Below, one piece after another: positions 44,152 to 54,301 of a DNA stretch of 64,000 nt; within the stretch, counting starts at the first letter, position 1; each line of letters starts with the position of its first letter. The notes under the pieces were generated by a model. The model saw only the letters and a program-made list of their open reading frames with translations, had not been told where the DNA came from and searched no databases. The position numbers were made by a program, and so were the translations under genes. The DNA comes from Gracilaria gracilis (lineage: Eukaryota > Rhodophyta > Florideophyceae > Gracilariales > Gracilariaceae), in contig JARGSG010000025.1 of NCBI GenBank assembly GCA_030374805.1, positions 186,001 through 250,000 of the forward strand. The letters are read 5' to 3'.

Positions 44152-45354
44152 GTGGATTGGTTTTGTGGGATGGCACTGAAAGGAAAAAACGAAAATATGG
44201 AAATATCTGGGAGAAATGGAGTTTTTGGGGAATGGCGGGAAATTGAGGTATCGAAATTTGTGATACAAATAGGCCTGGTAGAGGGGTGTGTGGCCACGAG
44301 TGTAACGGCTGTGATCAGGGGTGGCAAGGACGAGGGTTGTGGTAAGTCGCTCAGGCCTGTTCAAGTCGTTTATCGCCGGACGCCGTCTTTTCTCGAGATG
44401 TCGAATGGATACGTTGGTGACGAGGAGCGAATGGCTCTGCTGCATAGGACGAAAGTGCCAGAGACGCCGCCGCGGGAGGACGGAGGGGGTACTGAGGGGG
44501 TTTGTGTGAGTCAGAGGGTTTGTAATGGGGATGGAGGAGGCGGTGGAGGTGATGGGGATGGGGATGGAGGAAGAGGACCGGAGAGAAGGTTTATGGGAGA
44601 GATGGAGGAACGGGTGAGGAGGCTTGGGGGGAGTTTGAAGGAGCACTTCGACGACATGCTGTCGGAGATGGTGGCAGACATGGGAGGGGTGGTGCTGAGT
44701 GTGTCGGAGGTTGGGGTGCCGATGGAATTGATTTCGACGATTCGGAAGAGGATGAAGTTGACTGGGGTGGGGGCTGTGGGACATGTGAATGGGATGTTGG
44801 AGTGCGTGGGGAGGGAGATGGGGAGGCTGCGAAAGGAGAACATAAGGCTGAAGGGTAGGGTTGAAGTGTTGGAGGAGCAAGTGGGACAGGTAGAGAAGGC
44901 GTGCAAATTGCTGATGGATTTGAAGGAAATGGTGAGGAGAGGGGGAGTAAGGGTGGGAGAGGGACCAGGTAAAGGGTCGCCGGTGACGCCTGGTTCTCGG
45001 GGTGGGCGGGGGAGTGTGAGGGAGAGGCGGGGAAAAGAGGAGGGAGGAGAAGGTGTGGGGAGTCGACTGAAGAAGAGGAGGAAGGGTGGGGTGATGGTGG
45101 ACGAGGATGGGAAGGTGTTTGTGCCGCCGCAGCTGTCGGGTGGTGCGCCGTTGGTGGGGTTCGGGAGTTCGGCGGCGGCTGCGAGGAAGGCGGAGCGTAT
45201 ATTGGAGGAGCAGGAGGAGCAGAGGCTGGGAGGGATTGGAAGCCGCTTTGGGGCTAGGAGGGTGTACCAGAATGGGGAGAGTTGTCCGTTGGACTTCTTT
45301 AACTTCACGTTTAGGGAAACTGAGACTCAGGATCCGAATGCCGAGTTGGAGTAA
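44152..45354 (+). CDS. Coiled-coil protein at the right end of the large transposon
   Basis: An intact 400-codon frame, family not recognised. A short N-terminal region (GVFGEWREIEVSKFVIQIGL) is followed by a Gly/Asp run (GDGGGGGGDGDGDGG), an amphipathic region (RRLGGSLKEHFDDMLSEM) and a coiled coil with heptads (GRLRKENIRLKGRVEVLEEQ then VGQVEKACKLL). Next come a Gly/Arg-rich basic stretch (RLKKRRKGG, likely nuclear signal) and a C-terminal block RKAERILEEQEEQRLGGIG. It sits just inside the right terminal repeat, a place often used for accessory DNA-binding proteins. Being unbroken among decayed neighbours is notable. Confidence 0.6.
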   Translation: MDWFCGMALKGKNENMEISGRNGVFGEWREIEVSKFVIQIGLVEGCVATSVTAVIRGGKDEGCGKSLRPVQVVYRRTPSFLEMSNGYVGDEERMALLHRTKVPETPPREDGGGTEGVCVSQRVCNGDGGGGGGDGDGDGGRGPERRFMGEMEERVRRLGGSLKEHFDDMLSEMVADMGGVVLSVSEVGVPMELISTIRKRMKLTGVGAVGHVNGMLECVGREMGRLRKENIRLKGRVEVLEEQVGQVEKACKLLMDLKEMVRRGGVRVGEGPGKGSPVTPGSRGGRGSVRERRGKEEGGEGVGSRLKKRRKGGVMVDEDGKVFVPPQLSGGAPLVGFGSSAAAARKAERILEEQEEQRLGGIGSRFGARRVYQNGESCPLDFFNFTFRETETQDPNAELE

Positions 45355-45442
45355 ACCAGCGCTGGTGACCCGAGAGTAAATTTTTTGAGTGATTTTGACG
45401 ACTGCGACGAAGGTGAGGTAACGGGCAGTGGCACACGAACTG

Positions 45443-45558
45443 CAAACTAGCATACAACTTCAACAAATGGAGTTCAACTATGGCACGTGGAAATGCGGAC
45501 TTTTATTTTCATAACTAGCCATCTAGCATACTAAACTGGCATTCCGAGAACACCGACG
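45443..45558 (-). repeat. Right subterminal repeats and terminal inverted repeat
   Basis: CAAACTAGCA (45443) and CTAGCAT (45523) are inverted TGCTAG copies. GCATTCCGAGAACACCGACG (45539-45558) is the inverted partner of the left end, followed by the duplicated CA (45559-45560). Confidence 0.8.
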
Positions 45559-46400
45559 CACTCCTTGGAGACGATTTGAGGTACTTAGTTAATTTCCGCA
45601 TCATGCGTTAGTAGATATATATGAGCTACACCGCTATTAGCGTGTCGCCTCGCAGAGGTAATTTCCACACATGTACACGTGGATTGCACGGCTCGAGGCA
45701 CCGCTTAGCGGGTGTGAATAGCACACGTGTAGCACGGATATGCCAGAGGCAGTGCACCCAGCATTGCTGTATTTACTTAGATATTTTATAGATTATTTGG
45801 CCCGGCGCACCCACTGTCAGTGGTGCGCCGAGCTCAGTACTTAGAGAGTTGAGAACCGCTCCCCCAAGTAAACTGCCCCTTGCGAAGCAAGGGCTTCTGG
45901 CTCTAACTATCACGCCTTCGCGGATTGTTCACATCCAAGTGGAATGACGACTGCGTTGTTCACGTATAGTTACCCACCCTTGTGGCGCTCAGAGTGTAAC
46001 CACTGTTTGTGTGTCTCGTTCTGACCTATTGTCGTACACTCGCCCCTGTATTGGGTTTGCTTCATTCTCTTTGTCTTTTCCCCACTCTGGTGGTTTGCTT
46101 TCTCTCCTTTTTGGGTTTGCCTTTTTGCCCTGTTCGCAGTGGCCCGTTTCCGACACCTTGTCGTTGCCGTGCTACTCTCTTTCGAGGACTCATCTCGTGA
46201 CCGTGTGAACACGTGGATCTCTACCGACTACTAATCAGCCTCACGCTCCGACGCTTGTCGTGGTGGTTTGACCCTGGATTTACACCCGGCTTAGCTGTGT
46301 CATTCCCGGAGTGCTCCGTTCGCTGTGCTGCCCTGTCGAGTAGAAGATTCCGAACGTCTTCGTGAGCCCGCGCTTTTCCCGCCAAAGGCGTTGCTCCACA
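45559..46400 (+). repeat. Remainder of the Gypsy 3' LTR
   Basis: It matches 11613-12454 almost base for base and ends GTTGCTCCACA, followed by the duplication AACGT (46401-46405). About a dozen differences from the 5' LTR are visible. Confidence 0.9.
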
Positions 46401-46405
46401 AACGT

Positions 46406-46946
46406 TCCATTTTGTTTGGTCATTTGATAGGGTCTTAATCGCTGCACACACGGCAATCATTTCCGGGGCAGTGATTGATGATACGAGAAGAGCAACGCTG
46501 AGTTCATCAGGGAGCTTTGTTTCCATGGCGGCCAACTGGTCAATGAAACTAGCCATGTTGCCAATATGACGGCCCATGTTCTGTTGAATATCAGAAAATC
46601 TCGTGTTAACGCGCTCGCAAATCTTGACAATGCGAGATGCAGTAGTCGTGGATGCATAGCGGCCATCCAAAGGTTTCAGCATTTTACACGAATTTTCGAT
46701 TTCGCTCTGAACTACACGCAGAGCTTCATCTGAAAAAGCGGAAACAAGAAGTCCGCTGGCTTTCTTTTTACTGAGCTGCCATTCGGCTTTCTTCTCTTCA
46801 TCTGTACTGAAGGGATTTCGGACCTGATGCAGAACCTCTCCGATTCCCTTAGCGTTACAGGCGGCATCGATACGAATTCTCCATAGTTTATAGTCCTGCT
46901 CCATATCAAAGGGTTTGATGCGCAATTTGGATCCGTCTGGCTCCAT
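46406..46946 (-). pseudogene. Copia B gag, N-terminal part
   Basis: A UBN2/gag-type protein beginning MEPDGSKLRIKPFD, with YKLWRIRIDAACNAKG, DGRYASTTTASRIVKI and FIDQLAAMETKLPDELSVAL. It runs open until the Gypsy LTR at 46400. The frame continues on the other side of the insertion at 11597 when one AACGT is removed, leading to the zinc knuckle at about 11500. The open frame reading into the LTR (46221-46400) is an accident of the insertion. Confidence 0.88.
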
Positions 46947-47060
46947 GCTTCAGTTTAGTGATATCCAAGAAAAAAGGCCAAATCGAACGGATGAGGACGG
47001 TGCGGAGACAAAAGAGGGAAAAAAAAGGATGGAGAACAAGAGGATAGCAGATTAACGTGG

Positions 47061-47076
47061 GGCTGGGCCCATAACC
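47061..47076 (-). other. Copia B primer-binding site, internal initiator-tRNA type
   Basis: On the minus strand GGTTATGGGCCCAGCC directly follows the 5' LTR. It is essentially the sequence used by Drosophila copia (recalled), which pairs with an internal anticodon-stem fragment of initiator tRNA-Met instead of its CCA end. Confidence 0.75.
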
Positions 47077-47299
47077 TCACAGAAACGCTAGTCAGGTGAA
47101 AACAAGAAGAGGTGAGCTGAGAGCTGCAGACTCCTGGGTATGGGTACTGCAGCTCTCTCTTTATAGGGAGTCAAGTACAACTGCGCTCACGTACACAATG
47201 AGAAAGATGGTCACTTAAATACAAATACAAAATCAAGTACATTCTTCTCGTGATCAATGCAAACTTAAATTCAATCCAATGCACAAACGTTCAAAGGTA
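47077..47299 (-). repeat. Copia B 5' LTR
   Basis: It aligns with 7774-7995 over its full length (223 versus 222 bp), with scattered differences such as TCACAGAAACG versus TCGCAGAAAGG at one edge. Confidence 0.85.
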
Positions 47300-47506
47300 C
47301 TAAGATCGTCGGCTATGTTCAGAAACTTTGGTTCTGTTTTTTGGCGTTTGGACGCCTTTTTTGGACTGATGGCGCTTCAAGAATCGAGAAATAGTGCAGG
47401 GGTTTCGTTCTAGCTCTTCGGCGATGTCCGGAATGGGCGTTTGTTCGCTGCGTAAAGCGACTATTTGCTCCTTTTCGAAGGATGTGAGGTACTTCTCTGC
47501 TGGCAT
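47300..47506 (-). pseudogene. Tc1-like transposase, N-terminal helix-turn-helix part
   Basis: From MPAEKYLTSFEKEQIVALRS the sequence follows the paired-type DNA-binding start of Tc1 transposases (PDIAEELERNPCTISRFLKR, then a basic linker). It breaks off at the Copia B LTR. The remainder of the same gene is at 7091-7773. The 48 codons upstream of this Met are open but start with GTG, so the ATG at 47504-47506 is preferred. Confidence 0.85.
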
Positions 47507-48082
47507 TGTTGAGCGTTTGTGATCGGAATGATTGTCCTCACGTGGGAGAGCCACGTGAGAAGAGGCTTCATATGGGCCCCCGGGGGAATCTATAACATGT
47601 ATCCCGGGTACAGAGTGGATTGAATCCAGACCAATAAATGCGAGAGACCCAACTCAAACGAGCCGTGATCCCCAACTGGATCGCACCGTAGAAGCGCATT
47701 TGCGCTAGACGAATCAGAGCTCCCTATTCCTTATCTCCTCCAATAGATACCTCGCCCCCGTCTCAAACAACCCTGCAGCTTATCATGGTTCTCCAAGTAT
47801 CTTGCCCCAGCGTTTCTGCCGCCTAAACAAAAACAAACTGCTCTGCATCTCATTCAAACTGCGACCGCGCGCGCTTTTGGGGCGCCTATCGGCTAATGTA
47901 TCGGCCATCATTCTCACAACTCATGTACTCCTTCGTCGTATACCATCATCACGAGATTAATTCACACTCTTCCCCATTCACTTCCGCGTGCTGCCCTTCT
48001 TCAGCGCTCCTTGCGTAAGTACAAAAAATATTTGCGAACACAATACGATTTATGAAACTAACTAATCTACCTATTATACGTT

Positions 48083-51000
48083 CTAAGTGGGATCTTGCGA
48101 CCCATTTGTCGAATCATTTGTTCTCTGTGATGAGAACTCAGCCTCCGAAGTGCAGTTATTGCGCTTTTTTCGGTCCAACCTTTCAGTGTAGCTTCGTTTC
48201 GGCTTCTCTGGCTTCATGTTGGCATTGTTTGGGGCGGCGATGACAGAAATGTTAGCTACATCCGCTGTGCTTGGGTCAATTACCATCACATCTGCCCCTG
48301 AACTTTTCTCAAGTTCTGCCTCCGTTACGAGAGAAACATCCGGGAGAGAGCTCTGAGACAATGCGTTTTTCATGTTTTCCATGACTCTCTGGAGCCTTTG
48401 TAGCGCTGTTGGGCCTATGTGGGCTGCCAAGCGATGTATTTGGTCATACAGCGCCTTTTCTTCGGACCATTTGAAGTATTGTCGGATCTCTTCATTTACT
48501 TCGCTTCTCAGCACATTACGCCAATTTTCAGGTAGATCCTTTTCTTCCTCTTTTGCTTCTAATTTACTTCGGAGAACGGCTGCATCGAACACTCCAGACT
48601 TCTTCCGGATGATGGATACCTTTCCAAGATCCCACTCCTTTGAGTTCGCTTTCCAGTACGTATCGAATAGATCCTCCAGTTTTATGTATTGCGACAATAC
48701 AACTTTAAACCTTGGCTGACGCAGTACTTCTTCTCCGTACACCATGGCGCATCGAACTATATGCTTGCATGGGAACCCCATGGTTATGTTCCTCCCGCAA
48801 CTGCACCGAACTTCAAGAGTGCGCTTTGCACGCTTCCCCGTTCCTACAACCTTGGACGCGAATAAGACTGTTAAGGGCCGTGATTGGCGAACTGGTTGTG
48901 AAAGAGGTTTTGGAGAGGGAGGGGGGGGGTATCTTTGGTTTCGATGTATTAGGGCCCTTCTCCTCACTGGCGTGCTCGGTGGACAACTTCGTATGGTCGA
49001 TTAACGGTTTGCGCCACACCAGCTCAAAGCACCCAACAGGACCCACGAAGCTTCCATCAAGATTCAGTTCTGGCCAATGCACGGACCCGAGGTCTAAAAT
49101 GGAGGCTTTAACTACCGCATACGAATTGGACGGATCAATGCTGAGCCCCTTGAATTTGGAGAGGGCGTAGCTCGTGTGATCGGCGATCATTTGGTCCAGA
49201 ATTGTTTTGGGTAAGGGTACCTGGCAGTCTCTGATAGAACGATATTTGGAACTCAAAGGAGTCATTGAACGCATATGTGACTCTCTCCTTTCTTCCGCCC
49301 TTTTCCTGGTAACTCGCCGTAGTTCTTCAGGTATCCGGGAGAATGGAATCTTTTTTGTTAATATGTAGGCCCGGTATCCAGAGTTTGAGAACTCTGTGTA
49401 GCCAGTACCCTGAAACAAATATCGTCTCGGCACAGCGACATCACGAAAGCACGACACTACCATGTGCGGTTTTGTATGGTAAAGATATTTGAACCACAGC
49501 GGTGTTGATTCTCTGAAGCTTTTGAAGTAAGCAAGTTCAAATTCCTCCCTTCTCGGTAGGAATGTAGCAATACTTCTAGATCTCCTTAAATGGAATAGGT
49601 CCCGAGATATAGCTTCACACCAAGTAGTTCTCCTTATCTTTGCACACCATCCTGTGACATCCTTTATCTGGTTTCGATTCATATGCCACTCATCCAGTGA
49701 AATGAAAGAGGTAGGGAATTCTTTTTCGGCAGCGTTCACACATGGTGCGCATTGATCCATAGTTATCATCGACGGAGAAACGGGAATGATAGATTGAAAG
49801 CGAGGGAGAATTTGAATAAAGTCTTCTTCGGACTCTCCAGCGATAAATCCCATGAAGAAGGTGAGTGTAAACCCGTCATTAGACCTTCCGTTAATTGTAA
49901 AGAGTGGGTACCCGAAGCTGTTTGCAACGGCTTTGCAGTCTACTGAGATTCCCGGTACTATACCGAACTGTTCGTAGTCCCGTAACCACTCCCGAAAGGC
50001 CCAACATGCTGACATCATTCTACCCGACCGATCGCACTTAAAAAAGAAATTGTTCCCTTCGTCCTCTTTGTTTAATGCGATGAGCGACTCGCAATGCCTT
50101 AAACACTCAAGGTCCTTGGGATTGCTTATTGAACTGGCATACCCAAGCTGCTCCTTTGCGGACGTCGGGTTTATGACCTTTTTGTATTTATCCTCCAGGT
50201 AGCGCAGAATGTCTCGTAAAGACATATGAAGGTTATTCGTCATATGGAGAGCTTCTGTTCTCATCTTCGGTGGGAGACGCTTCACGCCGCAGAGCTCTGT
50301 GGGCTTGTGCGAATGCCGAGCTCGACCAAAATCACCAACGTAGCACCTACCACCTCCCGTGCGATCTGATGTTACAGTCTTAACAGTGAAAGAGAAGAAA
50401 CAGCGTTCCGAAAGCTGACAGGTATACTTCATGCACTTGAGAACACAGTTCCTCAGAACCCGACGGTCCCCGGCTACTCCATTCGGTTTATCGCTTTCCT
50501 TTCTACCCCCAATGTAGACCGAAGTCCTTGTGTAGAGATAGTATCCCATGCACTCTGCAATGTGTTGCACTTCCTTCACAACATCATGACCAGGAGCATC
50601 CAGCGACAAACTTTGAAAGTAAGCAATAACTGCTGCTTTGAAACAATCTTCGATGTGATCCTTGTCCTCCTCTATGCTTGTAGATTCAATTGGCGCTGTG
50701 CTGCCTTGCTCCACTTCTTCTACCCGTTCCGTGACCGCCTCGACACGTGCACGTGCGGGAGCTTCGCTTTCATATCCACTTCGAAAAAGGTCGAATGGGA
50801 TTTCTTTCTCGTCGCTGAGAGATAAGAACAGGTCAATGAGCTCTGTCTTTTTGATGTCACTTCCTTCATCACCAAAACGATGCTCGTCTGCCATCCTCAT
50901 CGGAAAAGACGCATTACACATCTGTGTTAAAGCTGTACCGACCTTTGAAGCACTATTTGGAGATTGCTCACAATTTCCAAGGCCTGTTGAACTCTGTACA

Positions 51001-53855
51001 TGTCCTACATTGCACCTAGATGCCCCCGACGTCTGCACATTTCCTACCCCTTCCACACTCAGTTTGTTCCCGTGTACAATCCCTACGTTTCCCGCAACAT
51101 CTTGTACGGTTCCCACATCTCCTACGCTTTCGACAGCATCTCCGGCGGTTCGTACATGTCGTACGCTTTTCCCATCCGCTCCTCTGATCTGTACATGCCC
51201 TACGCTTTCCACCGGATCCCTCATTACCCCTACATCTCCTACACTGTCTGCCTGATCTCCTCTGATTCCTACATCCCCTACACCCGATTGCGATTGATAT
51301 GTCCTGGCGTCCTTTTTAATGCACTCTTCTTGGTTGCATGCCACTGACTCGACATTACCCTCAATTCATGAGGAGGTATTTCTTTTATATCTCGTACACC
51401 GCTCCATACTCTTCTGCAGCACTGCGTCAAGCATATCAAAGCCTAGGAGATCCGTCAAAACTGAGGAACCACCTTTTAAACCACAGAAGGTCTGGAGATC
51501 CACAAACTGTGGGGTAGAAACAGCGCTTGTTCCATCTAAACTTCGTGAAACCCTCCTACTCTCCTTCAACCATTCTTTGTAGTTCTTTTCCATCGAGTTC
51601 TGAAGAGAGTTACAACGCTCTTCGATTGTAGTTCGAGACAGTTCTTTTCCCGGATGGTTGTGATGGCGGGAGGCTGTCACGCTCCATTTATCATTACCTC
51701 GTCGAAAGCAAAAGTTGATGCTTGAAGGACAGCGGGTGGGTGGCTTGTATTGTATGCATCGCCATCTTCCTGTAATTATGCGATCATTCACTGTTGTCCT
51801 CCTCCATACCAGCCTAAAGTGGTGCATAGAGTACAGATGCCCAAGCCTAGATGAGATGGAAAATATTAAAGCTTTCAGGTCATGCATCTCTTCCCGGAGA
51901 GTTCTTCCTGTTTCCAGAGTGTTGTCAGTTTCCCTTCTGTCTTTCTCTTCCAATTCGGGGGTGGACGCTACGATTTGGGGTATTGGAGGGTTTCTTCTTG
52001 TTCTACGTCCCTCATCTGTCTCTCCTTCAGGTTCCTCACTCTGATCTTTCTCTCCTTCTGCTCTCGGTTCTCCATCGTTCATCCTTCCCTCCAACGTCCC
52101 TCCCTCCGTAACCCCTCTCTCAGTCATCATTCCTTCAACTGCCTGGCCTTCAACTGTCCCGTCTTCATCTGTCCCGCACTCAACCGTCCCTCCCTTTGCC
52201 ATCCTGTACTTAGTCGTCCCTCCATGAGTCGTCAGTTTCGGAGATGACGGGGGAAGTAAAGACGTACAGTGGGTTGAAAGTTGGCTATGTGACAGTAAAT
52301 GTCCCCGGATTGTGGCTTGTGCTATAGACGAATGAACAATATCGTCAACCACGTCCTGAACGACCTCGAAGCTGTCCTGGAACCGTATCTTCCGTATTGA
52401 CCGACGAACAACTACGGGAGGAAGCGACGCATTCAACTCCAAAGCCCTAGCTAAATTCTTTTCCTGGCGCATAGTGCGGATTTTGGTGGAGCTGTTTGGC
52501 CTTCCTGTACCCTCAGATGCGGTGCAAGGAACTTCAAAATCATCATCACTAGCTGTCAAGAAGTCGTAGTCAACCTTATCATCGTTTGCGATGTTGCCCC
52601 CCTGTTCATCTTTGAAACCTGTAACATCATTCTCATCATCTTCCACCAGATCATAATCAATTCCATCAATGTTCTCATTGTTTCCGCCCATCACAGTTGT
52701 AGAACAGGTATTTTCTCCTCCCAGGACTGTAGGCGGCATGGATTTCAAAGCTGCTAGAATGACGCTTTTGTTCCTCACAAACAGATCCTCCCTCTCCAAC
52801 ACTGATACCCTATTCTTCTTCAATCGCGATTTAGCTTCTTCTCTGACACGGAATATGTCAGAACGATGCCGTAGTCGATATTGTTATAGCATCTTTTCCG
52901 TCACGTCTGTAGTTTTAAAGAACTGCGAAGCCGTAAGAATATGTACGATTCGGCTTCTGATTGCCATCCATCGGTACAATTCTGACATATCTGTCCCGTA
53001 CACCTTCTCAAAGGTTCTCTTTGGAGCAAAACTGCGGTCAACAGCGTACTCAGACGCCAATGAAATCACATAGCATCCGCAACTATACCCATCATTTTGT
53101 CTCGCGTATTTCTTCACGTCCAACATAAAGTTCTTAGACGAACAAACCGCGGCGATTCTACGTTTCAAAATGCTGAACTCGAACGCTCTGCGGAAAAGAT
53201 CCAAGACGTGCTAAGGGCATTCCCAACGCAGACTATCTCCAAAGTACACGGTGGGCTTTTACACCTTCGTGTTACCGACATACCTTTTGCCAACCAACAT
53301 TCCCCAGTGCTGGTCACAAATATTTAAAGGAACCAAAACAGTGTGCAGTTCTTTATCGGTACCCGTAAATTTAGCAGTATAAGACCTCTCCAATGGGCGG
53401 AATACTGTTGCTTCTACGTCTTTCTCGTCACTGAGATTCGATTTGAGACGATTTGCGGTTCCATGGAGCCTCTAACCAGTATCGCATGGGCAAATACACA
53501 CGCCAGGTCGAGGCTTCATATCCATGAGAGCAGCAGTTATTACGTCGTTGCATAGATAAGATCCCTTACGCGCGTTGTGCACAACAGAGACGGGCACTAC
53601 GTATTTTGTTTCCGCTCGTACCATAGAATATAGATGCTTGTGAACAATTGACATCTTCTTCTTTGATGAAACCAAACCAAGGAACGCAAACCGTTCTAGA
53701 TCGTTGTAAAATATCTTGCATGTGTTTGAAACACGTTTGTCCTGATTATTAGAAAGAACTTCCTCAATGACGTCTTCTGATTGTTTTTCAGTTGTTTTTG
53801 CGAATACTTGTGCTCTTGTACAACCTGAATAGATATGGTTGTGTGGTATTAACGC
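48083..53855 (-). pseudogene. MULE protein: Ulp1 protease, FAR1-type fingers, MULE transposase, SWIM finger
   Basis: A single frame of roughly 1,850 codons runs from about 53855 to 48930 through TAG 53472, TAA 53259, TAG 53211, TAA 52884 and TGA 51366. It then shifts in the C10 run near 48920 and ends at 48083. Domains in order: C48/Ulp1 peptidase (CDQHWGMLVGKRYVG with His; VYFGDSL; QNDGYSCGCYVISLAS with Gln and Cys), two FAR1/FLYWCH-like fingers (WRCIQYKPPTRCPSS..HHNHPG; CVLKCMKYTCQL..RHSHKP), the MULE core (GISVDCKAVANSFGYPL; SMITMDQCAPCVNAAEKEFP; DEWHMNRNQIKDV), and SWIM zinc finger VRCSCGRNITMGFPCKH. Two low-complexity repeat regions lie between the fingers. The Ulp1 domain precedes the transposase. 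Confidence 0.88.
51000..51300 (-). repeat. Minisatellite coding for VGDVG-type repeats in the MULE protein
   Basis: About ten degenerate copies of a 30-45 base unit encode VGDVGIRGDQADS, VGDVGVMRDPVES, VGHVQIRGADGKS and similar. A second repeat at about 52050-52210 encodes GTVEGG/GTDEDG-like units. Confidence 0.75.
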
Positions 53856-54301
53856 AAGTGGTATCGAGGGGGGCGTATCGAAAGAAACGGTATCACAGCC
53901 GGCGGAATCACAGCCGGATCGGATTGCTATCGACGTTGTGAACTACATGCAGTTGAGAGCTCATATTCTTATTTGCGCGCCAAAAATGGTTGGTGCGCCA
54001 AAAACGGTTGGTGTAGGGGTTGTCGTAGGGGTGCCTTGCGACGCGCCGGAACGCGGAACGCTGGGGCGAGATACTTGGAGAACCATGATAAGCTGCAGGG
54101 TTGTTTGACACGGGGGCGAGGTATTTATTGGAGGAGATGAGGAATAGGGAGCTCTGATTCGTCTAGCGCAAATGCGCTTCTACGGTGCGATCCAGTTTGG
54201 GATCACGGCGCGTTTGAGTTGGGTCTCTCGCATTTTATTGGTCTGGATTCAATCTACTCTGTACTCGGGATACATGTAGATTCCCCCGGGGGCTTCATAT
54301 G

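Larger units (their letters stand above)
22164..45558. mobile_element. 23.4-kb CMC/Plavaka-like DNA transposon with chromatin-modification cargo
   Basis: It is defined by its position inside a known sequence, the Gypsy 3' LTR. The left end CGTCGGTGTTATCGGAATGC and the inverted right end match at 19 of 20 bases, with CA duplicated outside. Subterminal TGCTAG-type repeats cluster at both ends, a habit of CACTA/CMC elements. Gene order: transposase (+), coiled-coil/basic protein (-), methyltransferase-SET (-), nested LINE and palindromes, ParB-like (+), dioxygenase-like (+), ketopantoate-reductase-like (-), coiled-coil protein (+). Most of these genes carry in-frame stops or a shift, so this copy is probably inactive. 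Confidence 0.85.
11603..46400 (+). mobile_element. Gypsy chromovirus, itself carrying a 23.4-kb transposon in its 3' LTR
   Basis: The element is bounded by AACGT duplications (11598-11602 and 46401-46405). The LTR copies (about 852 bp) differ at roughly a dozen positions by eye. Internal order is primer site, gag, protease, RT, RNase H, integrase, chromodomain, antisense ORF and polypurine tract (22139-22149). The 3' LTR begins TGAAGGACAACA at 22152, is interrupted at 22164, and resumes at 45559. Without the inserted transposon the Gypsy element is about 11.4 kb. Confidence 0.9.
7774..47299 (-). mobile_element. Copia-type retrotransposon B, split by the Gypsy insertion
   Basis: Outer LTRs (3' at 7774-7995, 5' at 47077-47299) are about 222 bp each and clearly alike. 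Between them on the minus strand, gag (46406-46946) and the zinc-knuckle/protease/integrase/RT part (7993-11597) are separated only by the 34.8-kb Gypsy insertion. Joining the flanks at the AACGT duplication keeps the gag frame open across the junction. Copia B itself interrupts the Tc1 transposase gene. I could not recognise a clear target duplication for Copia B by eye. Confidence 0.88.
47575..54292 (-). mobile_element. Mutator-like element (MULE) with long inverted repeats
   Basis: About 240-bp inverted repeats (47575-47814 and 54055-54292) share CCCCCGGGGGAATCTA at the tips and long exact runs inside. Both are flanked outside by CTTCATATG (47566-47574 and 54293-54301), the 9-bp duplication expected for Mutator. 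Inside is one large minus-strand gene. It inserted into the 5' flank of the Tc1 element. Confidence 0.93.

Noticed and set aside
44511-45453. Long minus-strand frames over the coiled-coil gene
   Set aside because: Ser/Pro/His-rich antisense products of a purine-rich coding strand.
14732-54000. A reassigned nuclear code with TAG/TAA read as Tyr
   Set aside because: TGA also occurs in frame, at least two stops fall at likely Gln or Arg positions, and the 55056 gene ends in clustered TAA/TAG as a normal stop region. Decay or readthrough fits better.
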